Shown: positions 51,149-60,695 of the stretch, one piece after another
Numbering within the stretch: the first letter of the stretch is position 1
Layout: each line of letters begins with the position of its first letter
NCBI RefSeq assembly: GCF_023227905.1
Contig: NZ_JALOCF010000014.1
Coordinates: 27,890-91,889 of the forward strand
DNA length: 64,000 bases
Direction of reading: 5' to 3'
Source of the DNA: Methylobacter sp.
Lineage (GTDB): Bacteria > Pseudomonadota > Gammaproteobacteria > Methylococcales > Methylomonadaceae
Made by a program: the position numbers and the translations under genes
Notes under the pieces: generated by a model
Seen by the model: only the letters and a program-made list of their open reading frames with translations
The model's database searches: none
What the model was told of the DNA's origin: nothing

Positions 51149-51700
51149 CTACCACTGGGACTCGCCGGTTTCAGGATCATACATTTCATGGACAATTTTA
51201 TGCCGGTTAGCAATTAGCTCTTCAATGCTGGGTGAATTACTCATCGCGCGGGAGATCGCCAGTTTCATTGCTTCGTAATTAGTGCGATATAAGTCTTTAC
51301 GATCCAGGTCGGGGTTGGTGGCGCATTCAGGGGCAATCCAAAGCATCGCGATAATACACAGATCATTAGCTTGATCGGCAGGAATAACGCCCTCGATAAC
51401 GCTGTCCAGAACCGCATCCGCTACCGCTGACTGCACAGGACCGCCAAACAGATTGACGTAATCGGTGGATTTGATGGTGACCTTGGGAACCATGATGGTC
51501 GCAGGCTTCACTTGCTGGTTACAGGCCCGAATGGCGAACATACGGGTATGTCCTTCGGTTTGGCCCATCAGGGTGGCAAAAGCATTGCCGGCGGGACCTC
51601 TCACGCTGCCTATCAATATTTCCGGCATCGCATCGGTGCCTTGACCGTCGCTGGAAAATACTGTCGCTTCGCCGGTCCTGAACCAAATTGTATCTGACAT
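51149..51700 (-). CDS. Formaldehyde-activating enzyme homologue (Fae-like, catalytic His missing)
   Basis: The protein has 183 residues from ATG 51700; an in-frame start at 51733 is less likely. The Fae fold is clear: G-E-A near the start, G-P-A-G-N-A-F, G-H-T, K-P-A-T, P-K-V-T-I-K, A-V-x-D-S-V-x-E-G-V-I-P-x-D-Q and N-Y-E-A-M-K-L-A-I-x-R-A. Fae condenses formaldehyde with tetrahydromethanopterin. In canonical Fae the motif A-H-I-D-L contains the general-base His; here the aligned residue is Met25 (A-M-P-E-I-L-I-G). It may be a Fae2/Fae3-type paralogue with another role, for example sensing or binding. Confidence 0.85.
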   Translation of the reverse strand: MSDTIWFRTGEATVFSSDGQGTDAMPEILIGSVRGPAGNAFATLMGQTEGHTRMFAIRACNQQVKPATIMVPKVTIKSTDYVNLFGGPVQSAVADAVLDSVIEGVIPADQANDLCIIAMLWIAPECATNPDLDRKDLYRTNYEAMKLAISRAMSNSPSIEELIANRHKIVHEMYDPETGESQW

Positions 51701-51813
51701 GACATAACCCCAAAATGAATAAAAAAGCGGCATTCTATGATGGATGAAGTGAACGGCGCAAGGTTCAAAGCGAAGAGCGGCTGTTCGCCATTGAGCGGGG
51801 TGGGCTGTTTTCT

Positions 51814-53748
51814 ATGCTAAAATTATTCCATTTACCCGAACAGATTCTCACCTTTAATTCAATGCGCCTAAAGCTATTACCGCTACTTTCTACAACGCTG
51901 CTTTATGCGCTGTATTACCTGATCAGCACTTTTAAATTTGATGTGCAAATATTAACGCCATCAATACCTTACGATTACCTGCTGCAACTGGTTATCGCTT
52001 ACGTGCTTTATGCCTTATCGAAGCGGGTTTGGATATTTCTGGTGATCCATGCGTTACTAATGGGGCTGCTGTATGTGGGCAACGCGGTAAAAATATCATT
52101 TTTTGGCGGCCCGATCATGCCGGATGATGTTTTTGCACTGCAATCGCTGCTTTTAATACTCGACGGCTGGCGTTTTTTTGCGGCCGCCATACCGCTGGCC
52201 GCCATTGCCAGTTTATTGCTGTTCAATTTCACCATGCGCCATTGGAGCGCTTACCTGGCCAGCCTGGTTGTCATCTTGCTCGGCATCACTGTAGTTTATA
52301 AACCTGCTACCCTGCTGGAGCCTCTGGACGGTTACTTTGGCAACTCGGTATGGGATCAACGTTCCAATTATGTATGGCGCGGCGCGACGCTTTATACGCT
52401 ATTGGAGAGCGCCCGACATTTTGCCGCCGCCGAAGTCATTCCCGATGGCGATAGAGCCCAGGAAGCGGCCGACGACTTGCTGGCGGCCCGTCGCGCCGAT
52501 TCAATGCCGGCTACCGCAATTCCCGTTGAGTCTAAAAAAGAGGCAGTTGCCAAAGAATTTACGCCGCGCAACATCCATATCGTGTTACTGGAATCCTTCT
52601 GGGATCCCAGTGTGCTGAAGAAAGCAAAGTTCAAACCTTACCCTCTCTCGCCCGAGTTTCGCGAGCTGTGGAAGAGCGCCGGATACTCGCATGCACTGGC
52701 CCCTGTGTTCGGCGGCTTTACCGCCAATTCCGAGTTTGAAGTGCTGTGCGGGTTTCCAGTGGTAAAGGACGCGGTCAAATTCGAACGCCAGTTCCTTAAC
52801 GATGTGCCTTGTTTGCCGCATATTCTTGCCGACAAAGGCTACCGCACCATTGCCTCTCATCCTAATGTGCCGGTGTTCTGGAACCGTGTTAATGCTTATA
52901 AGCGCATGGGTTTTCAAACTTACTGGTCGCTAGAGGATTTTGTCCAGGATGACATGAACCAGGAATTTATGTCTGACAGCACTTTATACCGCCAAGTGCT
53001 GGAGAAAATATCCGGTTCGCTGGATGCCAAGCAACCGGTTCTCGATTATATCGTGACCTATTTCGGACACTGGAATTATCCGTTGAGCGAAAGCCGCCCC
53101 AATAAAGTCAGTTCATCGTCCGAAGTCGAGGAAGTATCGGCTTACGCCAACACGGTTTATTATAAGTCGCGGGAATTGATGGCCTTTATCAATGAAATGC
53201 GTAAACGCGACCCGGAAGGCATCATCGTGGTTTTCGGCGACCACCTGCCCTTTCTGGGCGAGAACTTTGCAGGTTATGTCGAATCGGGTGTGCTGGCGGC
53301 TAATCGTAGCGATTTTTCTCCAACCATGTTCAAAGACTATGTCAGTACGCCGATGCTGATCATCGACGGTAAGCACGGCCCGGTTAAATTCGGCAGCTTG
53401 CCGCTTTATCAAGTACCCAAGCTTGTGCTCGACCTGGTCAACTTCAATGAGCCGAGCATCATGGATTACACGGCGCCTTTGCCCAACATGCGAGTTAGGC
53501 CGTTGCCGGGCCTGCATTTTAATATAGTGGCCGACGGAGCTGTGGATATGTGTAAAGAATCGCCCTATTCGGAAGCCTGCCAGCTATCTTCGCGTTGGCT
53601 GGAGAATATATCGGTAGTCAGCAATGATTTATTCATGGGACGCCAATTCACGCGCCCCAAATACATACCCGAAAAACAGCTGGAGCCTGCGCCAACAAAA
53701 GTTGCCTTTTTGCAAGCAATCGCGGGAGAAAAAACAGGTTCCCATTAA
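51814..53748 (+). CDS. LTA-synthase-family sulfatase-like membrane protein
   Basis: The protein has 644 residues. Five N-terminal membrane helices (about residues 20-170) are followed by a periplasmic sulfatase/alkaline-phosphatase-fold domain. The metal-binding E-S-F-W-D start, F-G-G-F-T-A-N-S-E-F-E nucleophile region (Thr) and V-V-F-G-D-H-L-P are visible. In Gram-negatives such proteins are phosphoglycerol or phosphoethanolamine-type transferases acting on envelope glycans or lipids. It starts the gene run to 58911. Confidence 0.85.
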   Translation: MLKLFHLPEQILTFNSMRLKLLPLLSTTLLYALYYLISTFKFDVQILTPSIPYDYLLQLVIAYVLYALSKRVWIFLVIHALLMGLLYVGNAVKISFFGGPIMPDDVFALQSLLLILDGWRFFAAAIPLAAIASLLLFNFTMRHWSAYLASLVVILLGITVVYKPATLLEPLDGYFGNSVWDQRSNYVWRGATLYTLLESARHFAAAEVIPDGDRAQEAADDLLAARRADSMPATAIPVESKKEAVAKEFTPRNIHIVLLESFWDPSVLKKAKFKPYPLSPEFRELWKSAGYSHALAPVFGGFTANSEFEVLCGFPVVKDAVKFERQFLNDVPCLPHILADKGYRTIASHPNVPVFWNRVNAYKRMGFQTYWSLEDFVQDDMNQEFMSDSTLYRQVLEKISGSLDAKQPVLDYIVTYFGHWNYPLSESRPNKVSSSSEVEEVSAYANTVYYKSRELMAFINEMRKRDPEGIIVVFGDHLPFLGENFAGYVESGVLAANRSDFSPTMFKDYVSTPMLIIDGKHGPVKFGSLPLYQVPKLVLDLVNFNEPSIMDYTAPLPNMRVRPLPGLHFNIVADGAVDMCKESPYSEACQLSSRWLENISVVSNDLFMGRQFTRPKYIPEKQLEPAPTKVAFLQAIAGEKTGSH

Positions 53749-53798
53749 TTACTGGCGCAGCGTACATAACATAACCCCGATCTACTGGAGAAAAGTTC

Positions 53799-54893
53799 AT
53801 GCATAAAAGTTTTAGCATAACCATTTTTGGCATATTGCTGTTGTTTGCCGGAAACAGCATGGCCAATCAACTCAGCATTCCGTTGCAAATCGATTACAGT
53901 CTTATTAAAAAAATACTCGTTTCCCAATTGTATACCGGCAAAGGCAATACTGCCGAGCTGTGGAATGATCGTCAGGGATGCAGTTATTTAAGGCTTTCCA
54001 ATCCCGACATTAACGGCAAAAACGGCCAAGTCCAGATGTTAAACGACGTTCAGGCAAGGTTCGGGACCGGCTTGGGCGGACAATGTTTGACGGTTCTGGA
54101 GTGGGCCGGGGTACTGGAAACTTTTCAGCAACCGACGCTCGATTCCGGGCATTCCGTGCTGAGCTTTCCGATTACCCGTGCGACTGCCTACGACCGCGAA
54201 GGTCATCATCTGACTATCGATAAACTCCAGGATTTGATCAAGCGCTTTGCCGAACCCAAGCTTGCCGCAGTAAAAATCGATTTAAACGAATCGCGCGGCA
54301 GTATTGAACAAACGCTGTCGCATTTTTTACCCAAGGATAATGCAGCCGAATACAAGGAGATCCTCAAGTCGCTCAGATTCAGCAGCATCAATGCCGGAGA
54401 TAACGGCATTAATGTCAAGCTTGACCTCAATGCCCCGGCCAAAAGGATTGTCGAAAAACCCGTTCCGGCTTTCAGCGAAGCCGAACAGAAACAATGGCAA
54501 GCCGCCTGGCAGGAATGGGATACGTTTTTAAGTTCAGCCATTAAACAGGCAGCGGATGACACAAAATCGCCGGAACTGCGCGAAACCCTGATGGAAATTT
54601 TAATGAACTCCCGCGAGGCCTTTCAGGCAGGCTTAAAAGAACATGGTTCAGGCAGCGACCCTGTACGGATATTCTTTACCGATACCTGGGAACGCCTGGC
54701 GCCGGTATTAAAAACCGTCGCCAACGAATTGCCTGCCATCCAGGGTTTACGCTATATCACTTTTATAGCGGCAACCGATGTGCTTTACGAACTTGAACGA
54801 TTAGGCGCGCCGTTTGGCCTGGAGATTTCATCGGATGGGCTGCGCACACTGGCACGCATGCTCATAGCGGGCAAGCAGCAGCACGCGCTGTAG
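53799..54893 (+). CDS. Unrecognised periplasmic protein
   Basis: The protein has 364 residues with a signal peptide (about 1-23, cut near S-M-A-N). The rest is soluble and mixed alpha/beta. I recognise no family. It lies 50 nt after the LTA-synthase-like gene and 24 nt before the TonB-dependent receptor gene, so they are likely one transcription unit. It may help in uptake or envelope modification; this is context only. Confidence 0.6.
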   Translation: MHKSFSITIFGILLLFAGNSMANQLSIPLQIDYSLIKKILVSQLYTGKGNTAELWNDRQGCSYLRLSNPDINGKNGQVQMLNDVQARFGTGLGGQCLTVLEWAGVLETFQQPTLDSGHSVLSFPITRATAYDREGHHLTIDKLQDLIKRFAEPKLAAVKIDLNESRGSIEQTLSHFLPKDNAAEYKEILKSLRFSSINAGDNGINVKLDLNAPAKRIVEKPVPAFSEAEQKQWQAAWQEWDTFLSSAIKQAADDTKSPELRETLMEILMNSREAFQAGLKEHGSGSDPVRIFFTDTWERLAPVLKTVANELPAIQGLRYITFIAATDVLYELERLGAPFGLEISSDGLRTLARMLIAGKQQHAL

Positions 54894-54917
54894 CCTAAGT
54901 TAGATGCCGGAAAACGC

Positions 54918-56822
54918 ATGATCTCAACCGCTATCACTATTAAGCGTCGGCAAGCGATGTTGTTCGGCAAAAAATATCCGGCAGCGGCCCTGAGCGGTTT
55001 TTTCCTGTGCCTGTCGACCGGCGCAATAGCCGATAGCGACAAGGTTTCGTTAACCCCTATGACCGTTTACGATGACCGGATTTACCCGGAATTAATTGAA
55101 GCGCCGCGCATGCGTAATCAATTAGACAGGGATGCGTTACAAGCCACCGAGATGCCCAATCTTAATGGCGTATTAAAAAGCCAGACCGGCTTAATGCTCA
55201 ACCAGGGTAGCGCGCAAATGGCGACCGGCATCAGCTTACGCGGCGCCGGTAGCGGCGGGCAAGGAATGTTGACTTTGGACGGCGTACCCTTATTCGGTAA
55301 CTTTGCCGGGTTTTACTCATTGAGTCACTATGCGCTGGATGCTTTAGACCGGGTCACGGTAACGCGAGGCCCGGGCGGCGAGCGCCACGGCAGCCGAACA
55401 CTGGGCGGCGCCATTCATTTACAAACCCGGCGCATGCAGGAAAAGGATAACTTTTTGCGCATTGAAGGCGGGAGTTATGACACGGTACGCGGCGCTACCG
55501 GCACCGGTTTGACTACCCAAGCCGGAGATTTTTCGGCAGTAGTCGGCCGCAGCGATGTTTTTAACGGTATTAGCCAAGCGCGCAACGGTTCCGAGCGCGA
55601 TGACTTCGGCATGACCCACGCGTCGGCTAACTGGTTTAAAGAGTTCAACCGCGGCGGACTGGATGCCTCGCTGTATTTTGTGCGGACCGACGAAGATATC
55701 GACGGCCCCGGCTTGGTGTTGCCAAGGCGCACCCTAGGCTGGGTGGACGATAAGCGGGGCAAGTTCTCGGATGAAACCTGGGTTGCACAGTTGCGCGGTC
55801 AATATGATCTGGCATCGTATTGGAACAGTTCGCTGCAATTCGGCTTTACGCAAGACCGGCAGCAAATGGAAACGACCGCGATCAGGCCGTTCACGATTAC
55901 CAGCCAGTTATACCTGCTGGACTGGAAAAACACCCATCGTTTGCCGCTAAGCGCGGATAATCAGGACCAGGCATTGCTGGTGTGGGGCGTTAATACCCAG
56001 CACCAGCAGGTGTTGGATATGCCCGCTACACAGACGGTGATCAGTCCCAATGTTCGGGGAGAATTAGCCATCGGCGCCTGGCAATGGAGCGCCGATGCCC
56101 GTTCCGATCACGGCGACACTTATGGCGATCACCAGGTATTTTCGCTGGGCGCGAACCGGGCACTGCCCCACAACATGAGCGTGTGGGCAAACGGCGGTAC
56201 CGGCTATCGCCAGCCCGGCGTTAGTGAACTCATGCACCCTGTATTCGGCAACACGGCGTTGAAGGGCGAACATAATGCCGGCGGCGAAATCGGCTGGCGC
56301 TGGCATCCCTTGCCCGAGAGCGAAGTCAAACTAAGCGGTTATTATCAAAATTACCGGCAAATGATCACCATGCAGTTGGATGCAACAACCGGCACAACCA
56401 GGGCGGGCAATATCCAGGAAGCGGATGTCTGGGGTGCGGAAATGCAGTCGCAGCACCGCTGGTCGAGTGTCTGGGAAAGCGGTTTGAATTACAGCTATAT
56501 GACGACTAAAAATCCGCTGACGCAATTGCAGGTACCCGGTCGGCCCGAGCACCAGAGCGTGTTCTGGAATGAAGTGCAATTACTGCAACCGTTAAAATTA
56601 CGGGTGGAGTTAACGGCTCGTAGCGGTTTCTGGTTTGATGTAGCCAATACGCTCAGGGCCAAGTCCGCCCCGCGCATCAATGCCCTGCTAAAATACCAGC
56701 TAACGTCGAAAACGGATGTGTATTTACGCGGCGAAAACATCACCAATGAACGCACGCCCGAGCTTAATGACTTTAATTTTAATGGCGCGTCGGTTTATTT
56801 GGGATTACGTACCGGTTTTTAG
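54918..56822 (+). CDS. TonB-dependent outer-membrane receptor
   Basis: The protein has 634 residues (ATG 54918, or ATG 54957 directly before the signal peptide). After a signal peptide (cut near A-I-A-D), the plug domain runs about residues 60-170 with G-I-S-L-R-G-A-G and R-V-T-V-T-R-G-P-G, then a 22-strand barrel ends in a terminal Phe (G-L-R-T-G-F). It imports a large or scarce ligand with TonB energy; the substrate cannot be read from sequence. Confidence 0.9.
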   Translation: MISTAITIKRRQAMLFGKKYPAAALSGFFLCLSTGAIADSDKVSLTPMTVYDDRIYPELIEAPRMRNQLDRDALQATEMPNLNGVLKSQTGLMLNQGSAQMATGISLRGAGSGGQGMLTLDGVPLFGNFAGFYSLSHYALDALDRVTVTRGPGGERHGSRTLGGAIHLQTRRMQEKDNFLRIEGGSYDTVRGATGTGLTTQAGDFSAVVGRSDVFNGISQARNGSERDDFGMTHASANWFKEFNRGGLDASLYFVRTDEDIDGPGLVLPRRTLGWVDDKRGKFSDETWVAQLRGQYDLASYWNSSLQFGFTQDRQQMETTAIRPFTITSQLYLLDWKNTHRLPLSADNQDQALLVWGVNTQHQQVLDMPATQTVISPNVRGELAIGAWQWSADARSDHGDTYGDHQVFSLGANRALPHNMSVWANGGTGYRQPGVSELMHPVFGNTALKGEHNAGGEIGWRWHPLPESEVKLSGYYQNYRQMITMQLDATTGTTRAGNIQEADVWGAEMQSQHRWSSVWESGLNYSYMTTKNPLTQLQVPGRPEHQSVFWNEVQLLQPLKLRVELTARSGFWFDVANTLRAKSAPRINALLKYQLTSKTDVYLRGENITNERTPELNDFNFNGASVYLGLRTGF

Positions 56823-56874
56823 AGTGCTTTAGCTCGTGGATATATCGGCGGCATATAAAAAATAATTTGGATCG

Positions 56875-58911
56875 ATGAAATTTGATTTATTAACAATTCT
56901 GATGGCTTATCTCATTGTCGATGCGGTTTTCGCCATTGCTTTTGCGGTAACGGTTCGTCGGCACCCTACTCTTGACGGGCCACGCGAATGGCTTGCCGCC
57001 TGCATAGCATTGTTTGCCGGGTTTCTGGGCATCTGTCTGCGGGGAGTCATCCCTGACTTTGTGTCCATTGTCATGGCAAACTCGCTTGTTCTTGCTGGCG
57101 TCATCTGCGTTTGGATAGGCATCCGTGTTTTTTTTAGGCTGCGCCGGCATTGGTGGTTATTCGCTCTGTTCGTGCTTCCGGCTGCGGTGTTGCTCGGCTT
57201 GTTCACAACAGTCTGGCCATCGGTATCGGCGCGGCAGATAATCATGTCGGTATTTATCATAGCAATAAGCTTATGCATAATTCGCGATATCCGGCGTCAA
57301 CGCGGCTTTGCGTTACTCATGGAAACCAACCTCCTGATTGGATTTCTTGGCGCAGAAGCCGTTATTCATGCCATCCGCCTGATCACCCTTATCATGACCC
57401 CGGCTATTACCGGCAGTTACATATTGTCCCCGGAGCAGCCGGACAGGGTCTTTTTTATATTGTTGTTTTTTACCGGTACCGCCCGGCTGCTTATTATGGT
57501 TACTTTGATTAGCGCCCGGTTGCAAGGCGAGCTCAACCAACTGGCAACGCAGGATTCGCTAACGCAACTGCCTAACCGGCGCTTGTTGTTGGAACGCCTA
57601 AAGCATGGCATTGATGTAGCGCGCCGCAACGGCAAGCAACTGGCATTGTTAATGCTCGATTTGGACCGCTTTAAAGCCGTTAATGACAGTATGGGCCATG
57701 CGGCAGGCGACGAGTTGCTGCAACAGGTCGCGGTGCGTATCCGAACCCGGCTCCGCGATGTGGACACGGTAGCGCGCCTGGGCGGTGATGAATTTATCGT
57801 GCTGTTGGAAGATATTGTGCACCCGGAAGATGCCGCGCGAGTAGCGGAAGACATTGTTGCCGATTTGAGCCGGCCGTTTCAATTGTCCAGCGCCAATGAA
57901 AACGACCCTGAGTCGGGCCGCGAAGTAAAGATCGGCGCCAGTATCGGCATCAGCCTGCATCCGCAACACAGTGATAACCCGGAACTCCTGATGGACCAAG
58001 CCGATAACGCCATGTATGAGGCCAAACAGGCCGGGCGCGGCTGCTTCGCCTACTTCTCCGAAGAGATTACTACTGTCGTCCGTAAACGTATTGCACTGGA
58101 AAATCGCCTGCGGCGGGCCATTGAGCAGCAGGAATTGCGCGTTTTTTACCAACCGCAGCTAGACATGATCAACGGCCGGATCATCGGTGCCGAAGCGCTG
58201 GTGCGATGGCAAAGCCCAACCGAGGGGCTTATCCCGCCGATTCATTTTATTCCGATTGCCGAAGAAACCGGCCTGATTCTCACGATTGGCGAATGGGTAC
58301 TGCGCGAAACCTGTCGGCAAGGCCAGCGCTGGAAAGCAGCCGGTTTTTTGCCGCTCACCCTGGCGGTCAATGTATCGCCGCAACAGTTTCGCCGTTGCGA
58401 TATTAATAAGCTGGTCGCTACGGTACTCGCCGAAACCGGTTTTCCGGCCGGGCAATTGGAACTGGAGCTGACTGAAAGCGGCTTAATGGAAAACCAGGAT
58501 AAAGCGGTGGAAGTGCTCAATAATCTGCGTGCTCAGGGCATTCGGCTGGCTATTGACGACTTTGGCACCGGTTATTCGTCGTTGGCTTATCTGAAGCGCT
58601 TTCCGGTAGACGTATTGAAAATCGACAAAAGCTTTATCGACGACATTCCGCATCTTCAGGATGACATGGAAATCACGGCCACCATTATTGCGATGGGACA
58701 TACACTGGGCTTTAAAGTTCTGGCGGAAGGCGTAGAAACACAAGAACAGTTAGACTTTTTGCGAAAGAAAGGTTGCGACGCCTACCAAGGTTATTTCGCC
58801 AGTAAGCCAATACCGGCGGAAGATTTTGCTGAGTTATTGAGCGCGCAACATAAAAATGGGGATGATTTAGATAAAACCATTAATCACCTGGAAACGACCG
58901 GACAGTCATGA
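56875..58911 (+). CDS. Membrane GGDEF-EAL protein (c-di-GMP cyclase/phosphodiesterase)
   Basis: The protein has 678 residues. Seven to eight hydrophobic segments (about 1-215) form a membrane sensor of MHYT/MASE-like type. GGDEF is intact (G-G-D-E-F at about 303-307) with the usual surrounding D-R-F-K, and EAL follows with E-A-L at 440-442 and D-D-F-G-T-G-Y-S-S-L. Both activities are possible. It follows the TonB receptor by 52 nt on the same strand. Confidence 0.92.
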   Translation: MKFDLLTILMAYLIVDAVFAIAFAVTVRRHPTLDGPREWLAACIALFAGFLGICLRGVIPDFVSIVMANSLVLAGVICVWIGIRVFFRLRRHWWLFALFVLPAAVLLGLFTTVWPSVSARQIIMSVFIIAISLCIIRDIRRQRGFALLMETNLLIGFLGAEAVIHAIRLITLIMTPAITGSYILSPEQPDRVFFILLFFTGTARLLIMVTLISARLQGELNQLATQDSLTQLPNRRLLLERLKHGIDVARRNGKQLALLMLDLDRFKAVNDSMGHAAGDELLQQVAVRIRTRLRDVDTVARLGGDEFIVLLEDIVHPEDAARVAEDIVADLSRPFQLSSANENDPESGREVKIGASIGISLHPQHSDNPELLMDQADNAMYEAKQAGRGCFAYFSEEITTVVRKRIALENRLRRAIEQQELRVFYQPQLDMINGRIIGAEALVRWQSPTEGLIPPIHFIPIAEETGLILTIGEWVLRETCRQGQRWKAAGFLPLTLAVNVSPQQFRRCDINKLVATVLAETGFPAGQLELELTESGLMENQDKAVEVLNNLRAQGIRLAIDDFGTGYSSLAYLKRFPVDVLKIDKSFIDDIPHLQDDMEITATIIAMGHTLGFKVLAEGVETQEQLDFLRKKGCDAYQGYFASKPIPAEDFAELLSAQHKNGDDLDKTINHLETTGQS

Positions 58912-58964
58912 TGCTGGCTTAAGTCCTGCCCTATTCTCCCCTTTTTGTGCTGCGCATCTTCCTA

Positions 58965-59741
58965 TTACTCAAAAATAGCCGCTTCAAGATTTTTGCTGGA
59001 GATCAATCCTTTCAAAACTGATTTGTCCTTAATGCCGCCAAACCGTGTTCCTGCCAAATTAGCACCGGTGAAGTCGGCATCTTCCAATTTGCTTTCCGAT
59101 AAATCCGCCCCCGATAAATCAGCATCCGTCAAATTGGCTCCGGAAAGGTCAACTCCAAATAACACCGCGTTTTTCAACACACTCCCGGAAAGATCGGCAT
59201 GACGCATCAACGCGCGATTAAGGTTGGCATTGGTTAAATTGGCGCCCGATAAGTTGACATTGTTCAAGCTGACCCGCATTAAACCCATCGGCTGATTCTT
59301 CATATCAACGCCCCAATTAGCGTTGGTCAGGTTGGCATGGCTCAGGTTGGAACGATCCAGGTTGGCAATAATGCGACTACCGGTCAGATTGGCGTCAGTC
59401 AAATTAGCCCCCCCCATATGGACGCCAAAAATACTGACATTGGACAAGTTAGCACCGGAAAGGTTGATTTTGGACATCACCGTTAGATCCAGGTTAAGAC
59501 CGGACAAATCGCTATGGCTAAAGTTAGCATTGCGTAAATCCGAACCCCACAGGTCAGCATTCCTGAAGTCCAGGCCGGATAAATCCAGGCCGGTAAGATC
59601 CTTTCGCCGCAACTGTGCAGGATGACCTTGTTCAGCCTTGGCAAGCCGCTGTTGCACAGTTGCCCGGCTAAACTCGGCCGCCGATACTGACAGACAAAAT
59701 AATGCGGCTAATAACCCCAGACCGTAAAAATGGACTTTCAT
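58965..59741 (-). CDS. Exported pentapeptide-repeat protein
   Basis: The protein has 258 residues from ATG 59741, chosen because AGGAGG precedes it by 7 nt; the open frame extends to 59870. After a signal peptide (cut near S-A-A-E) comes a run of A(D/N)LXX pentapeptides from about residue 50 to 235, forming a right-handed quadrilateral beta-helix. Signal peptide suggests periplasmic or outer-membrane location. Role unknown. Confidence 0.88.
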   Translation of the reverse strand: MKVHFYGLGLLAALFCLSVSAAEFSRATVQQRLAKAEQGHPAQLRRKDLTGLDLSGLDFRNADLWGSDLRNANFSHSDLSGLNLDLTVMSKINLSGANLSNVSIFGVHMGGANLTDANLTGSRIIANLDRSNLSHANLTNANWGVDMKNQPMGLMRVSLNNVNLSGANLTNANLNRALMRHADLSGSVLKNAVLFGVDLSGANLTDADLSGADLSESKLEDADFTGANLAGTRFGGIKDKSVLKGLISSKNLEAAIFE

Positions 59742-60083
59742 GCGTATACCTCCTGGTGAATACATGGAATTAAAGTGAAATAATTGATAGAACTTTATCG
59801 ACAGTTCAGAGCTATTGCAACTGGGGAATGGAAATTGTTGACTGGCGCTATGGCTCGACACAACGCGCAAAAATTTTGCAGCTCAGGTAACATCTTCACT
59901 GTTGCTCGACATTTTAGGGCCAGTGGTAGAGCTGCTTCTCAATCTGTAGTCCTTAAAACTTGGCAATGTCAGGAATGCGGCTTACACCCAAACGCTAGCG
60001 TCTAAAACGAATGCACCAATTGCTGACAATAGCGTTATCAACGAGGATAATATCCTTTATATTATGAACATCATTTTCACAAC
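59742..60083. other. Intergenic region without a supported gene
   Basis: 342 nt between the divergent pentapeptide-repeat gene and pqiA. An open plus-strand frame at 59784-60005 ends in a Q-C-Q-E-C-G-like zinc-ribbon fragment, which could be a transposase scrap but is too short to support. Promoters for both flanking genes must lie here, but I cannot name one confidently. Confidence 0.45.
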
Positions 60084-60695
60084 ATGAACAACATAAACTT
60101 CACCGCTTGCCCCGAATGTGATTTATTGCTTAATCCATCAGCGGCAGTAACGGGTGAAAAGGCGCACTGCCCCCGTTGCGGATACCTGATGCAACGCCCC
60201 CGCAAACAAAGCATCGAGCGCACCTTTGCGCTATCTATTGCCGGCTTGATCTTGATTTTTCCGGCCAATCTAATGCCGTTGGTCGGCATCAAAATGCTGG
60301 GCGGCGCCAAGGACGGTACGTTGTGGTCGGGCGTGGTGGCGTTATTTGAAGAACACATGTGGGGCGTCGCCATACTGGTATTTTTGTCCAGCATTCTGTT
60401 TCCATTGCTGAACATTATTTTATCCTTGCTGATCAGCGCGCATCTTTATTTCAAAAAACCGCACCGGCATCTGGCGCATTGGATGCGCTGGTTGCAACAT
60501 ATGGATGAATGGGCAATGCTGGAAGTTTATATGCTGGGAATTATTGTCGCTTGCGTTAAACTTGCCTCCACGTCTGAACTTAAATTCGGTTTCGGACTCT
60601 ACGCGTTTGTTGCCTTGTTAATCATAACCGGGATGCTGGCAAGCAGCCTGGACAAGGTTCTGTTCTGGCGGAAAATCGGCCAATTGAGAAAATGA
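60084..60695 (+). CDS. pqiA: PqiA-like membrane protein, first half
   Basis: The protein has 203 residues. A zinc-ribbon-like C-P-E-C...C-P-R-C-G-Y start (about 9-36) is followed by four membrane helices. It corresponds to one half of the two-domain PqiA of E. coli (417 residues). PqiA partners PqiB and PqiC in lipid transport between membranes. It overlaps the next gene by 4 nt (ATGA). Confidence 0.86.
   Translation: MNNINFTACPECDLLLNPSAAVTGEKAHCPRCGYLMQRPRKQSIERTFALSIAGLILIFPANLMPLVGIKMLGGAKDGTLWSGVVALFEEHMWGVAILVFLSSILFPLLNIILSLLISAHLYFKKPHRHLAHWMRWLQHMDEWAMLEVYMLGIIVACVKLASTSELKFGFGLYAFVALLIITGMLASSLDKVLFWRKIGQLRK

Noticed and set aside
59784..60005. Small plus-strand frame with a C-x-x-C-like end
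   Set aside because: Only one cysteine pair is visible and no transposase core or start signal is present. It remains an unsupported fragment.
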